A program made the translations under genes and the position numbers. From assembly GCA_964545045.1 (NCBI GenBank), contig CAZJEN010000001.1, positions 1 to 64,000 of the forward strand: a stretch of 64,000 nt of DNA. Reading direction: 5' to 3'. Below are positions 1 through 9,361 of this stretch, piece after piece. The notes under the pieces were generated by a model, which ran no database searches, was not told the DNA's origin, and saw only the letters and a list, made by a program, of their open reading frames with translations. The first letter of the stretch is position 1. Each line of letters opens with the position of its first letter. This stretch comes from SIG307 sp964545045 (lineage in GTDB: Bacteria > Bacillota > Clostridia > Lachnospirales > Lachnospiraceae).

Positions 1-64
1 AGCTACTTTCGGCGATGCTGACATGCTCCCGTAATTACGATTGATACTTTTGGCATAATAAATA

Positions 65-102
65 AAAGAAGAAGGGATTCTTGCGAGTCCCTTCTTCTTT
101 TT
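65..102. terminator. Rho-independent terminator at left edge
   Basis: A stem of 12-13 bp (AAAGAAGAAGGGA paired with TCCCTTCTTCTTT) around a ten-base loop is followed by a T-rich stretch. It is A-rich on one side and T-rich on the other, so it could stop transcription from either direction. It probably ends a gene to the left of the window and may also serve the minus-strand tlpA-like gene. Confidence 0.75.
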
Positions 103-171
103 ATGCGAACGCGCCCACGACTGAGTGACAAAGTCACGAAGTGGCTGGGCAAGCGTGAAGCGCACCTGCAT
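103..171. other. Imperfect hairpin-forming intergenic sequence
   Basis: ATGC/GCAT and GCGC/GCGC outer pairs enclose a CCCA/TGGG pair and an apical GTGAC-AAA-GTCAC hairpin (125-137), so the stretch can fold into a long interrupted hairpin. No reading frame is evident. It is similar in style, though not visibly in sequence, to the long inverted repeats at 30127 and 42257. It may be a small repetitive element or a structured 3' end. Confidence 0.35.
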
Positions 172-183
172 GAAAACGTATAT

Positions 184-876
184 TTACTCCAAGATCATCT
201 CAATCCCCCGCTTAATGGTCTCTGCATCCAGTGCACTGGAGCCTTGCGCAATTAAATGACCCTTGGCGTTAATAAAGTAGGTCACCGGGATGCCGTATAC
301 CTGATAAGTGAGGGCAGCATCGGTGTCCTTATCGTAATAAACCGGGAATGTGTAACCGCTGTTATCCAGGAATGTAGTGGCGGTTTCCATGGTTTCCCGG
401 TCGCCGTCGGTGAGGTTTACCATAACAAAGTGAAGATCCTTTCCGTATTCTTTGTAAATTTCTTCAAAGTCCGGCATCTCCATTTTACACGGTCCGCACC
501 AGCTGGCCCAGAAGTTTAATACCACAGGCTTACCGAGGAAATCCGACAAGCGTACGGTATTACCATCTCTGTCATAGACGGTGAAGTCCGGCGCTTGGAA
601 GGCGGCATTTTCACCGGAAGAAGACGAGTTGGAGGAACTGTTTTTGTCCGAATTTTCGGCAGTTTCGTTGTCCCGGACTTCAGCATCATCGGATATATTG
701 TCCCCGCCGGAGGCTCCCTGTGTAACGGGATTGTTTTCAGTATTGTCCCCATCATTCTGTATCAGTAAATTGTCCGGTTTCAGATTGTCTTCCAGTTTGG
801 CATACAGAAAGGAAGCACCACCGATGAGAGCGACCAACAGTACCGATACAATTATAAAAGTTTTCTTGTTTTCCAT
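184..876 (-). CDS. TlpA-family thioredoxin-like protein, membrane anchored
   Basis: This is a likely extracytoplasmic thiol-disulfide oxidoreductase of the TlpA/ResA type. Residues 7-26 form an uncleaved signal anchor. Residues 40-92 are a low-complexity Asn/Asp/Ser/Glu linker, and a thioredoxin fold follows from about residue 95. The active site WCGPC has cysteines at 127 and 130, and the conserved cis-Pro region (GIPVTYFI) is near residue 200. The gene sits nine bases downstream of a ccdA-like gene on the same strand, the usual pairing in which CcdA carries electrons across the membrane to reduce the TlpA partner. No cytochrome c maturation genes are visible, so the substrate is unknown; general redox repair of exported proteins is plausible. 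Confidence 0.88.
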   Translation of the reverse strand: MENKKTFIIVSVLLVALIGGASFLYAKLEDNLKPDNLLIQNDGDNTENNPVTQGASGGDNISDDAEVRDNETAENSDKNSSSNSSSSGENAAFQAPDFTVYDRDGNTVRLSDFLGKPVVLNFWASWCGPCKMEMPDFEEIYKEYGKDLHFVMVNLTDGDRETMETATTFLDNSGYTFPVYYDKDTDAALTYQVYGIPVTYFINAKGHLIAQGSSALDAETIKRGIEMILE

Positions 877-885
877 GCGTCCTCC

Positions 886-1539
886 TTATGAAAGAATGCG
901 TCCCAGAGTTCCGGTTGCCATCAGGATGCCTACGATAATCAAAAGACAACCACTGACAAAGTTAATGATTTTGTAATTTTTCTTGATAAAGGCAAAGGCT
1001 CCCTTTAAACTGTCGATCAGGACAGCACTTAGGATAAAAGGGATTCCCAGACCGAGAGAATAGCACAGGAGCATTATTATTCCTTGCAGTGCCTGTCCCT
1101 CACGGGAGGCCATCATCAGAGCAGAGCCGAGGAATGCTCCCACACAAGGTGTCCAGCCCAGAGAGAATACAATACCGAACAATACTGCGGAAAAAAAGTT
1201 CATGTTGTCGGTGTTGACGGACTGCTTCATTCCTTTGAACAGATTGATTTTGAATACTCCCATAAAGTTCAGACCAAAGAATATCACAATCAGTCCGCAG
1301 ACGATATTGACGATGTTCTGGTGCTTTGTAAAAAGGCTGCCGATACTTCCTGCGAGGGCACCCATGGTGATAAAGACCAGAGTGAAGCCGGAGACGAAGC
1401 CTAAAGCTCCGGTTACGGTTTTCTTTGTGGTACGTTCTCCGCCGCCTGCGAAATAGGTCAGGTAAATCGGTATCATAGGCAGAAGACAAGGGGAAATAAA
1501 GGTAATAATACCTTCTAAAAAGGAGATGATATATTGCAT
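886..1539 (-). CDS. CcdA-type transmembrane thiol-disulfide transporter
   Basis: This 217-residue, six-helix membrane protein of the CcdA/DsbD-beta family moves reducing equivalents from cytoplasmic thioredoxin to an extracytoplasmic partner. The N-terminal ISPCLLPMIPIYL block carries the first conserved cysteine (Cys18), and LGWTPCVG, about 130 residues in, carries the second; both lie in helices as expected for CcdA. Length is normal for the family. The gene is upstream of the TlpA-like gene in a two-gene operon. The start ATG follows a GGAGG ribosome site. Confidence 0.88.
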   Translation of the reverse strand: MQYIISFLEGIITFISPCLLPMIPIYLTYFAGGGERTTKKTVTGALGFVSGFTLVFITMGALAGSIGSLFTKHQNIVNIVCGLIVIFFGLNFMGVFKINLFKGMKQSVNTDNMNFFSAVLFGIVFSLGWTPCVGAFLGSALMMASREGQALQGIIMLLCYSLGLGIPFILSAVLIDSLKGAFAFIKKNYKIINFVSGCLLIIVGILMATGTLGRILS

Positions 1540-1610
1540 TTGAAATCCTCCGTAGTTTCGCTAAAACAGTAAGTTATGGTATTGTTGTTTGGCTCGGAAA
1601 AGTAGGTGAA

Positions 1611-1680
1611 TAAAAACGCCTCCCGAAATTGTACGGGAAATTCGATTGGAGTTTCGGTGCAATATCAGGAGGCTTTTCTT
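1611..1680 (-). terminator. Rho-independent terminator of the activase gene
   Basis: GCCTCC (1618-1623) pairs with GGAGGC (1668-1673) around a nested CCCG/CGGG hairpin. Read on the minus strand the stem is followed by GTTTTTATTC. It lies just past the stop of the large minus-strand gene and also has T residues on the plus side, so it may act in both directions. Confidence 0.6.
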
Positions 1681-1691
1681 ATGTTTTGTTA

Positions 1692-4600
1692 TTACTTCAT
1701 CTGCTTTGCCGCAGTCGCCAGCATCAGCTTAATACGATTTAACTGGTTTACTTCGGAAGCGCCTGGGTCGTAGTCTACGGCCACGATGTTACTTTCCGGA
1801 TGACGACGGCGCAGTTCCTTGATAACGCCTTTACCTACCACGTGGTTCGGCAGGCAGGCAAACGGCTGGGTGCAGACGATGTTCGGAACGCCGGAGTGGA
1901 TGAGTTCAATCATCTCGGCGGTAAGGAACCAACCCTCACCGGTCTGGTTACCGGTGGATACGATATCCTCTGCGTAACGTGCCAATGTATCAATGCGGGC
2001 AGGAGCGTCAAAGTGCTTACTTGCTTCCAGTTCCTTTCTTGCGGTGCCGCGGAACTTCTCAAGGAAGGAGTAAACAAAGTTGTTGACCTTCTTGCTCTTC
2101 TTGGACTTGCCAAGGTAATCTGCTTTAAAGTTGTTGTTGTACATGGTGTAGTGCAGGAAGTCCAGCAAATCCGGAACAACAGCTTCCGCACCTTCCGCTT
2201 CCAAAAGTTCTACTAAGTAATTATTTGCAGCAGGAAGGAATTTAACCAAAATCTCACCGACAACGCCCACACGCGGCTTCTTTAAGGTCTCATCAATCGG
2301 AAGAGCATCAAACTCTCTTATAATGCCGCGGATGTTTTTCTTAAACTCGGACATCTTCGGATTCTTAACCGCCTCACAGCAGATGGCATTCCACTTTTCA
2401 TATAAAGCGTTTGCGGAGCCCTTTTCCAGCTCGTACGGACGCATACGGTACAGCACACGCATAAATACGTCGCCGTAGATGACGGACTGCAAAATGCCCA
2501 ACAGCATCTTCGGGGTATAGGTAAGGCCAGGGTTTTTCTCAATGCCGGAGGTACTGATGGACACCACCGGAATATGACCCATGCCGGCCTTTTGCAGGGC
2601 ACGGCGGATGAAGCCGATATAGTTGGTGGCACGGCAACCGCCACCGGTCTGGGTAATCATAACCGCCACCTTGTTTAAATCGTATTTACCGGAAAGCAGT
2701 GCTTCCATAATCTGACCTACTACCATGAGAGACGGATAGCAGGCATCGTTGTTTACATATTTGAGGCCTACGTCTACTGCGGTTCTTCCGTCGTTATCAA
2801 GAACGTCTACTTTGTAGCCGTGAGCGCGAAGAGCCGGCTCTAACATACGGAAGTGAATCGGAGACATCTGCGGAGCAAGTAAGGTATATTCTTCACGCAT
2901 CTTTTCTGTGAAAATTACGCGATGATGCGCTGCGTCTGCCTCGTGTGGAACAATGCCCTTACGTTTACGGTCTGCCACAGCAGAGAGTAAGGAACGGATA
3001 CGGATACGGGCTGCACCTAAGTTGTTTACCTCGTCAATCTTAAGGACGGTGTAAATCTTACCGGAAGCGGTCAAAATATCGCTGACCTGATCGGTGGTAA
3101 CTGCATCCAGACCACAACCGAAGGAGTTTAACTGAATAATCTCCAAATCCGTACGGGTGCGGACATAGGATGCCGCTGCGTACAGTCTGGAATGGTACAT
3201 CCACTGGTCTACAACGAGGGTTGGACGGTCCACCTTTCCTAAATGGGAAACGGAGTCCTCGGTCAGAACCGCTACGTCGTAGGAGGTGATAAGCTCCGGA
3301 ATACCGTGGTTGATTTCCGGGTCGATATGATACGGTCTGCCGGCTAATACAATACCCAGCTTTCCGTTTTTCTTAATATAGTCAAGGGCTGCTTCGCCGG
3401 CCTTTTGCATATCAATTCTTGCAGCGGACAGTTCTTCCCAAGCTTTATTTGCGGCAAGAGTAACCTCGGATGCCGGAATGCCGTACTCTGCCATAATCTG
3501 CACCAGACGCTTTGATGCAATTTCCTTCGTCTCTAAGGACAGGAAAGGATTGGCAAAGGTAATGTCATCAGCGCGGAGCTCTTCCACGTTGTTCTTGATG
3601 TTTTCGCCGTAGGAGGTGACAATAGGGCAGTTGTAGTGGTTACCTGCTTCCGGGAATTCTTTACGTTCGTACGGAATACACGGATAGAAGATAAACTTAC
3701 AGCCTTCCTTGATGAGCCAGGAAATGTGACCGTGAGCAAGCTTTGCAGGGTAACATTCGGACTCACTCGGAATGGACTCGATACCCATTTCGTAAATCTT
3801 ACGGCTGGAAAGAGGAGAGAGTACCACGCGATAGCCCAGCTCCGTAAAGAAAGTGTGCCAGAACGGGTAGTTCTCGTATAGGTTAAGTACACGCGGAATA
3901 CCGACGGTGCCGCGCTTTGCCTGGGTTTCGGAAAGCGGTGCGTAGTCGAAATAACGCTTTAACTTATATGCAAATAAGTTCGGAATGTCCGCATTGCTCT
4001 TTTCCTTGCCCAGACCTTTTTCACAACGATTACCGGAGATGAAACGACGGTCGCCGGAGAAACGGTTGATGGTAAGGAGACAGCTGTTGGTACAGCCCTT
4101 ACAACGGGTCATGGTAGTCTCAAACTTCAGCTCATTTAAGGCATCCGGAGTGAGAAGAGTAGTCTCCTGACCGGTATAGTGCCCGCGGGCTAAAAGTGCG
4201 GCACCGAAGGCACCCATGATACCTGCGATATCCGGGCGTACGGCCTCACAGCCGGAGATTTTCTCAAAGCTGCGAAGTACGGCGTTGTTGTAGAAGGTAC
4301 CGCCCTGTACTACGACTTTCTTTCCCAAATCCTTCGGGTCGGAAATCTTAATAACCTTGTAAAGAGCGTTTTTAATTACGGAGTAGGCAAGACCTGCGGA
4401 AATATCCGCAACGGTAGCACCTTCCTTTTGAGCCTGCTTTACTTTGGAGTTCATAAACACGGTACAACGGGTACCCAGATCAATCGGGTTTTCCGCAAAG
4501 AGAGCAATCTTAGCGAAATCCGCAACTTCGTAATTTAAGGACTTTGCGAAGGTCTCGATAAAGGAACCGCAACCGGAGGAGCAGGCTTCGTTTAACTGTA

Positions 4601-5921
4601 CGCTGTCTACGGAAGAGTTCTTAATCTTGATGCATTTCATATCCTGACCGCCGATGTCAAGGATACAGTCTACGTCCGGCGCAAAGAAGGCTGCCGCATG
4701 GTAATGGGCAACGGTCTCTACCTCGCCTTCATCTAACATAAGAGCCGCCTTAATCAGCGCCTCACCGTAACCGGTGGAGCAGGAGCGGACAATCTCGGCC
4801 CCCTCCGGAAGAAGGGAATAAATCTCTTTTACGGCCTTAATGGTAGTCTTTAACGGACTGCCGTTGTTGTTGCTGTAGAAGGAATATAATAAGGTTCCAT
4901 CTTCGCCTACCACAGCTGCTTTTGTAGTGGTGGAGCCTGCATCGATACCGAGGAAACACTTTCCGCGGTAGGAGGCAAGGTCTGCCTTTTTCACGGTGTG
5001 GGCATCGTGGCGGGTAAGGAACTTCTGATAGCTTTCTTCGTTGTCAAAGAGAGGCTCCATACGGGTTACTTCAAACTCCATCTTAATACCGGTACGTAAT
5101 CGGTCGGTCATGGCAGAAAGGGACACGGAAGCGTCTTCTTTTGCGTTCATGGCAGAACCGATGGCTGCAAACAGATGGGAGTGCTCCGGAGCGATGACCT
5201 GAGCCGGAGTTAAATTAAGCGTACGGATAAAGGCAGCCTTCAGCTCCGTTAAGAAGTGAAGCGGACCGCCTAAGAATGCTACATTACCGCGAATCGGCTT
5301 GCCACAGGCAAGACCGCTGATGGTCTGGTTTACCACAGCTTGGAAAATGGATGCTGCCAAGTCCTGCTTGGTTGCGCCCTCGTTGATAAGAGGCTGGATA
5401 TCGGACTTTGCGAATACGCCGCAACGAGCCGCAATCGGATAAAGGGCCTGATAATCCTTAGCATACTCATTGAGACCTGCGGCATCCGTTTTAAGAAGAG
5501 AGGCCATCTGGTCGATAAAGGAACCGGTACCGCCTGCGCAGATACCGTTCATACGCTGCTCTACGCCGCCGGTGAAGTAAATAATCTTTGCATCCTCACC
5601 GCCCAGCTCAATGGCAACGTCGGTCTGCGGGGCATAGTCACCCAGGGAGGTAGCAACAGCCACTACTTCCTGTACAAACGGTACGTCTAAATGCTTTGCA
5701 ATGGTGAGACCGCCGGAACCGGTAATGACCGGATGCAGAGTCAGCTCGCCAAGCTGCTCCTTTGCTTTTTTCAAAAGTCCCGCAAGAGTACCCTGGATAT
5801 CCGCAAAGTGTCTCGTATAATCGGAGAACACCACAAGACCGGACGGGTCTAAAATTGCAATCTTTACGGTTGTGGAACCGATGTCGATACCAAGAGAATA
5901 AAAGTTCTGTTTCTCAGCCAT
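1692..5921 (-). CDS. Giant 2-hydroxyacyl-CoA dehydratase activase-type protein (double activase plus HgdB-like region)
   Basis: This is a 1409-residue protein in four parts. Two BadF/HgdC-type ASKHA ATPase domains lie at about 10-265 (GIDIGSTTVK, CAGGTGSF, ARCGVFAKSD) and 322-575 (GIDAGSTTTK, CSSGCGSF, TRCTVFMNSK). A Cys-rich hinge near 605 (CKGCTNSC) precedes a DUF2229/CoA-activase repeat at about 660-890, and an HgdB/DCCP-like region forms the C-terminal third. In characterised relatives the activase binds a [4Fe-4S] cluster at a dimer interface and uses ATP to inject low-potential electrons into a dehydratase or reductase; here activase and acceptor-like modules are fused. The substrate is unknown, and no CoA-transferase or dehydrogenase is adjacent. 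The chosen ATG has AAAGGA nine bases upstream; an in-frame start eight codons earlier lacks a good ribosome site. Confidence 0.85.
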   Translation of the reverse strand: MAEKQNFYSLGIDIGSTTVKIAILDPSGLVVFSDYTRHFADIQGTLAGLLKKAKEQLGELTLHPVITGSGGLTIAKHLDVPFVQEVVAVATSLGDYAPQTDVAIELGGEDAKIIYFTGGVEQRMNGICAGGTGSFIDQMASLLKTDAAGLNEYAKDYQALYPIAARCGVFAKSDIQPLINEGATKQDLAASIFQAVVNQTISGLACGKPIRGNVAFLGGPLHFLTELKAAFIRTLNLTPAQVIAPEHSHLFAAIGSAMNAKEDASVSLSAMTDRLRTGIKMEFEVTRMEPLFDNEESYQKFLTRHDAHTVKKADLASYRGKCFLGIDAGSTTTKAAVVGEDGTLLYSFYSNNNGSPLKTTIKAVKEIYSLLPEGAEIVRSCSTGYGEALIKAALMLDEGEVETVAHYHAAAFFAPDVDCILDIGGQDMKCIKIKNSSVDSVQLNEACSSGCGSFIETFAKSLNYEVADFAKIALFAENPIDLGTRCTVFMNSKVKQAQKEGATVADISAGLAYSVIKNALYKVIKISDPKDLGKKVVVQGGTFYNNAVLRSFEKISGCEAVRPDIAGIMGAFGAALLARGHYTGQETTLLTPDALNELKFETTMTRCKGCTNSCLLTINRFSGDRRFISGNRCEKGLGKEKSNADIPNLFAYKLKRYFDYAPLSETQAKRGTVGIPRVLNLYENYPFWHTFFTELGYRVVLSPLSSRKIYEMGIESIPSESECYPAKLAHGHISWLIKEGCKFIFYPCIPYERKEFPEAGNHYNCPIVTSYGENIKNNVEELRADDITFANPFLSLETKEIASKRLVQIMAEYGIPASEVTLAANKAWEELSAARIDMQKAGEAALDYIKKNGKLGIVLAGRPYHIDPEINHGIPELITSYDVAVLTEDSVSHLGKVDRPTLVVDQWMYHSRLYAAASYVRTRTDLEIIQLNSFGCGLDAVTTDQVSDILTASGKIYTVLKIDEVNNLGAARIRIRSLLSAVADRKRKGIVPHEADAAHHRVIFTEKMREEYTLLAPQMSPIHFRMLEPALRAHGYKVDVLDNDGRTAVDVGLKYVNNDACYPSLMVVGQIMEALLSGKYDLNKVAVMITQTGGGCRATNYIGFIRRALQKAGMGHIPVVSISTSGIEKNPGLTYTPKMLLGILQSVIYGDVFMRVLYRMRPYELEKGSANALYEKWNAICCEAVKNPKMSEFKKNIRGIIREFDALPIDETLKKPRVGVVGEILVKFLPAANNYLVELLEAEGAEAVVPDLLDFLHYTMYNNNFKADYLGKSKKSKKVNNFVYSFLEKFRGTARKELEASKHFDAPARIDTLARYAEDIVSTGNQTGEGWFLTAEMIELIHSGVPNIVCTQPFACLPNHVVGKGVIKELRRRHPESNIVAVDYDPGASEVNQLNRIKLMLATAAKQMK

Positions 5922-6131
5922 AGTAAAAATCCTTTCTGAAACCATAATATTTCAAACGAAAAGTTCGTTATAATGTCCATCATAAATTTAAACATACCTA
6001 TTTATTATACGACACCATTCGGCAGGTTGCAAGAAAAAATGCAAAATGAATTTCTAAAAAATCGGTAATCTTCGGTACAGAGCGGAAAAAACGGCATATT
6101 TTGTAGGTGAAAAGAACTTCGGGAGAGCATT

Positions 6132-6500
6132 ATGGCAACCTTTGATACGTGTAACGGCATCATTTATACCATCAAAAAAGGAGATACTTTGTATTCCATC
6201 AGCGGAAGATTCCGTGTTCCGCTGGCCCGGATTTTGCGGGCAAATCCGTATATCGATATCTATAATCTGCAGATCGGGGAGCAGATTTGTATTCCGAAAT
6301 GTCCAAACTGTAACCCTTTCTATCTTATGTCTTATGTGATCAAGGCAGACGAAACTTTATTGGATATCTTGAATCGGTTTGGAATTGAGTTGGAGGATTT
6401 GCTCAAATACAACAATCTGAACGGAATGATGCTGCAGGCCGGTTCTAAACTTCAAATTCCGGTCAGACGGGACGGTGAAGAGGGAGAGGACGAAGATTAG
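6132..6500 (+). CDS. Two-LysM-domain protein
   Basis: This 122-residue protein is made almost entirely of two LysM peptidoglycan-binding domains, at about 10-54 (YTIKKGDTLYSISGRF) and 65-112 (YVIKADETLLDILNRFG). There is no signal peptide or membrane helix. That pattern is seen in spore-coat or cortex-associated LysM proteins such as SafA-like and SpoVID-associated proteins, which are loaded onto the forespore from the mother-cell cytoplasm. The SpoIID-type gene next to it fits that idea, but this is inference. GGGAGAG stands before the ATG. Confidence 0.8.
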   Translation: MATFDTCNGIIYTIKKGDTLYSISGRFRVPLARILRANPYIDIYNLQIGEQICIPKCPNCNPFYLMSYVIKADETLLDILNRFGIELEDLLKYNNLNGMMLQAGSKLQIPVRRDGEEGEDED

Positions 6501-6527
6501 CCGATGACAGAAAAATGAATTGTGGGA

Positions 6528-6556
6528 TTGAAGCCGGTGCAGGAATATGATACACT
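6528..6556 (+). promoter_or_regulatory. Putative promoter of the SpoIID-like gene
   Basis: TTGAAG, 17 bases, then TACACT, placed 34-43 bases before the candidate start codons. The match to the housekeeping consensus is moderate. The GATACACT stretch could also be part of a sporulation sigma site. Confidence 0.4.
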
Positions 6557-6598
6557 AGAGAAAGAGTGATACGGTAAAAGAAAACGGATGTGAGAAGG

Positions 6599-8254
6599 AT
6601 GCGGAAAACAGCAATGCAATCAATGAGAAAAAGGATCCGAAACACAGGGAAAATACTCCTGTTTCTTTTTGCGTTGCTGTTTTTTTCGGTATTGAATCCG
6701 GAAGGGGAGGCATGGTCCGAGGCCCGGGTTTCCACTGTGGAAGAGATTCGCGTGGGGCTTAAAAGTAAGTTTTCCGGAAAACAAAGTATTACAATAAAAA
6801 ACAAACAAACGGAGCTGGGATTTTGTGACGGCCGGGAATTTGGTTGTGAGACTGTACTTGTATCGGAAAAGGGTATTACGGTAACGCCGGAAAAAGGAAA
6901 GTATCTTGCTTTGGACGGCCTTTACACCTTGGAACAGGCGGAACATCTGGCAGGGCGGCTGAAAGCAGCAGGTGCCTCTGCTTATGCGGTTTTAGTGGCG
7001 GAAGGAGAGGCTTTGGTGTATTTGCCGGTGGCGGAAAACGGGGGTTCCGAGGCGGCAGCGGTATCGGTCTGTAAAGAGGCGGCAGAATCTTGCGGTGTTG
7101 CTGTTTCGGAAGAGGCAGAGGAGAGCTCTTATCTAATCCGCATTGATGCGGGAGAGCGGGTGTTGCTTGCGGACGGAGCGGGCGGCTATTATCCTCAGTT
7201 TGCTGCAACGGAGAAAAACGAAGACGGTATTTATGCCATGGATTTGGGGACAGGCAGTTACCGGGGACGCATTGAAATCGGCAGATATGGCGGGAAATCT
7301 ACGCTGACGGCGGTAAATGTAGTGCCCCTTGAGGAATACTTGTACGGAGTGGTACCTTGTGAAATGCCTGCTTCATGGCATATGGAGGCACTGAAAGCCC
7401 AGGCGGTATGTGCCAGAAGCTATGCGCTTATAAAGTCAGGCTATCATGCGGAAACGGACATCAAACGGGGGTTCCGGATGGTGGATACGGTGCAGAGTCA
7501 GGTGTACGGGGGGATTACCTACGAACATCCGAGAAGTACTGCGGCAGTGGATGCCACCAAGGGAGAGACACTGTGTTATGAAAACCGTACCGTGACAGGG
7601 TATTATTTTGCGGCCAGCGGCGGCCAGACGGAGAGTGTAGAGGATGTGTGGGGCTTTGTGGTTCCGTATTTACAAGGAGTATCGGATATTTACGAGAGAA
7701 ATCCTTCGAAAAAGCCTTGGAGTGTTACTCTTTCGGAGGACGAGCTGAAACGGTTGTTACATTCAGAGGGAGAAGATGTAGGTAGCATAAAAAAGGTGAC
7801 CCAGGAGGTGGTGACCTCTTCCGGAAGGGTGTACAGTCTGCGTGTTATCGGAAGTTTGAAAAGCGTAGGACTGGCCACGGATGCCTTAAGAAACGTGCTG
7901 GAGCTGGCAAGTACGAAGTTCCGGGTGTTCGGTGCGGACAGCGTGCCGGATACGGTGACGGTACAGGGGGCTTCCGGGACAAAGACGACGACAATCCATG
8001 ACTGCTACGTTATTGGAGCGGACGGTCGGGTACAAAGTGCCGACGGTCTGACGGATCAGTATGTGGTGTTGGGTGAGGATAATATGACGAGTTATCCCCG
8101 CTATGCGCCGGAGGAGGGCGAGTATTTATTTGCCGGCATGGGTCACGGTCACGGCGTAGGAATGAGCCAGTCCGGAGCTTACGGAATGGCAGAAGCAGGG
8201 TTTACTTATACAGATATATTAGAACATTATTTTACCGGAATTTCCGTGAGATAG
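6599..8254 (+). CDS. SpoIID/LytB-domain protein
   Basis: The protein is about 551 residues and exported, with a hydrophobic signal segment (residues 18-35) after a basic N-terminus. The SpoIID/LytB domain begins near residue 210 (YRGRIEIGRYGGKSTL, then VVPLEEYLYGVVPCEMPASW and ALKAQAVCARSYAL) and ends with GHGHGVGMSQSGAYGMA. SpoIID proteins are lytic transglycosylases acting on peptidoglycan stripped of stem peptides during engulfment; LytB-type relatives modify amidase activity. Residues 60-190 are not recognised, but the Ala/Glu-rich part could be a degenerate SPOR-like region. At 550 residues it exceeds canonical SpoIID (about 340), so it is more likely a vegetative or accessory SpoIID-domain enzyme. 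The start is uncertain: GTG 6590, ATG 6599, 6614 and 6623 are all possible, and none has an ideally spaced ribosome site. Confidence 0.82.
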   Translation: MRKTAMQSMRKRIRNTGKILLFLFALLFFSVLNPEGEAWSEARVSTVEEIRVGLKSKFSGKQSITIKNKQTELGFCDGREFGCETVLVSEKGITVTPEKGKYLALDGLYTLEQAEHLAGRLKAAGASAYAVLVAEGEALVYLPVAENGGSEAAAVSVCKEAAESCGVAVSEEAEESSYLIRIDAGERVLLADGAGGYYPQFAATEKNEDGIYAMDLGTGSYRGRIEIGRYGGKSTLTAVNVVPLEEYLYGVVPCEMPASWHMEALKAQAVCARSYALIKSGYHAETDIKRGFRMVDTVQSQVYGGITYEHPRSTAAVDATKGETLCYENRTVTGYYFAASGGQTESVEDVWGFVVPYLQGVSDIYERNPSKKPWSVTLSEDELKRLLHSEGEDVGSIKKVTQEVVTSSGRVYSLRVIGSLKSVGLATDALRNVLELASTKFRVFGADSVPDTVTVQGASGTKTTTIHDCYVIGADGRVQSADGLTDQYVVLGEDNMTSYPRYAPEEGEYLFAGMGHGHGVGMSQSGAYGMAEAGFTYTDILEHYFTGISVR

Positions 8255-8267
8255 AAAGGATACAACA

Positions 8268-9350
8268 ATGGAAGCATTATTAAAGAGTGACTATTATTTT
8301 GATTTGCCGGAGGAGTTGATTGCCCAGGACCCGTTAGAGGACCGTTCTTCTTCCCGGCTTTTGGCAGTGGACAAGCACACGGGAGCTTTTGAACACCGGA
8401 TTTTCCGGGATATTAAGGAGTATCTTCGTCCGGGAGACTGTTTGGTTTTAAACAATACCAGAGTTATTCCGGCCCGTTTAATCGGAGAGCGTATTATCGA
8501 TTATTCCAATATCAAACCGGGCTTTGCGCCGGGGGCTGAAGGAGCGCAGATTGAGGTGCTTTTGTTAAAGCGCGGCGAAAACGATATTTGGGAGACTCTG
8601 GTAAAGCCGGGAAAGAAAGCAAAGACCGGTACAAAGATTTCCTTCGGGGATGGTAAACTCATCGGTACGGTAGTGGACGTACTGCCGGATGGTAATCGTA
8701 AGGTACAGTTTTCCTATGAAGGCATCTTTGAGGAGATTTTGGATGCTCTGGGACAGATGCCACTTCCGCCGTATATTACCCACAAGCTGCAGGATAAGAA
8801 TCGTTACCAGACGGTGTACGCAAAGTACGACGGTTCCGCGGCGGCACCGACGGCGGGACTTCACTTTACGCCGGAGCTTCTTTCCGAAATTGAAGCCATG
8901 GGCGTGACCATCGCCAACGTGACCTTACACGTGGGCCTCGGGACCTTCCGGCCGGTAAAGGAAGAAAATATTTTGGAGCATCACATGCACACGGAGGCTT
9001 ATCAGGTGTTGCCTGAGGAGGCTGAGAAAATAAACAAGGTAAAACGGGAGGGCGGCAGAGTCATCTGCGTCGGCACCACCAGTTGCCGTACTGTGGAGTC
9101 CGCAACGGATGAAAACGGCATTTTGCAGGCGGGCAGCGGCGATACCAGTATTTTTATTTATCCGGGGTACAAGTTCAAGATGCTTGACTGCCTCATTACC
9201 AACTTCCACCTGCCGGAGTCTACCCTTTTGATGTTGGTGTCCGCACTGGCAGGTAGGGAGAATGTGTTGAAGGTGTATGAAGAAGCGGTGAAGGAAAGAT
9301 ACCGGTTTTTCTCTTTTGGAGATGCATGCTTCTTTGGAGAGTTGGAGTAA
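8268..9350 (+). CDS. queA: S-adenosylmethionine:tRNA ribosyltransferase-isomerase
   Basis: QueA transfers and isomerises the ribosyl group of SAM onto 7-aminomethyl-7-deazaguanine in tRNA to give epoxyqueuosine, a late cytoplasmic step of queuosine synthesis. Family hallmarks include YYFDLPEELIAQDPLEDR at the N-terminus, LVLNNTRVIPARL, PLPPYI, APTAGLHFTPELL, VGLGTFRPV, the CVGTTSCRTVES block and ITNFHLPESTLLMLVSALAG. The 360-residue length is normal. The ATG lies 13 bases after the SpoIID-like stop with AGAAAGGA in front, so the two genes may be co-transcribed. No tgt or yajC gene follows inside the window. Confidence 0.97.
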   Translation: MEALLKSDYYFDLPEELIAQDPLEDRSSSRLLAVDKHTGAFEHRIFRDIKEYLRPGDCLVLNNTRVIPARLIGERIIDYSNIKPGFAPGAEGAQIEVLLLKRGENDIWETLVKPGKKAKTGTKISFGDGKLIGTVVDVLPDGNRKVQFSYEGIFEEILDALGQMPLPPYITHKLQDKNRYQTVYAKYDGSAAAPTAGLHFTPELLSEIEAMGVTIANVTLHVGLGTFRPVKEENILEHHMHTEAYQVLPEEAEKINKVKREGGRVICVGTTSCRTVESATDENGILQAGSGDTSIFIYPGYKFKMLDCLITNFHLPESTLLMLVSALAGRENVLKVYEEAVKERYRFFSFGDACFFGELE

Positions 9351-9361
9351 GGGGAAGGACG

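Noticed and set aside
6085..6110. CATATTTT before the LysM gene as a mother-cell sigma -10 box
   Set aside because: The match is partial and no matching -35 was found, so it was not listed as a promoter.
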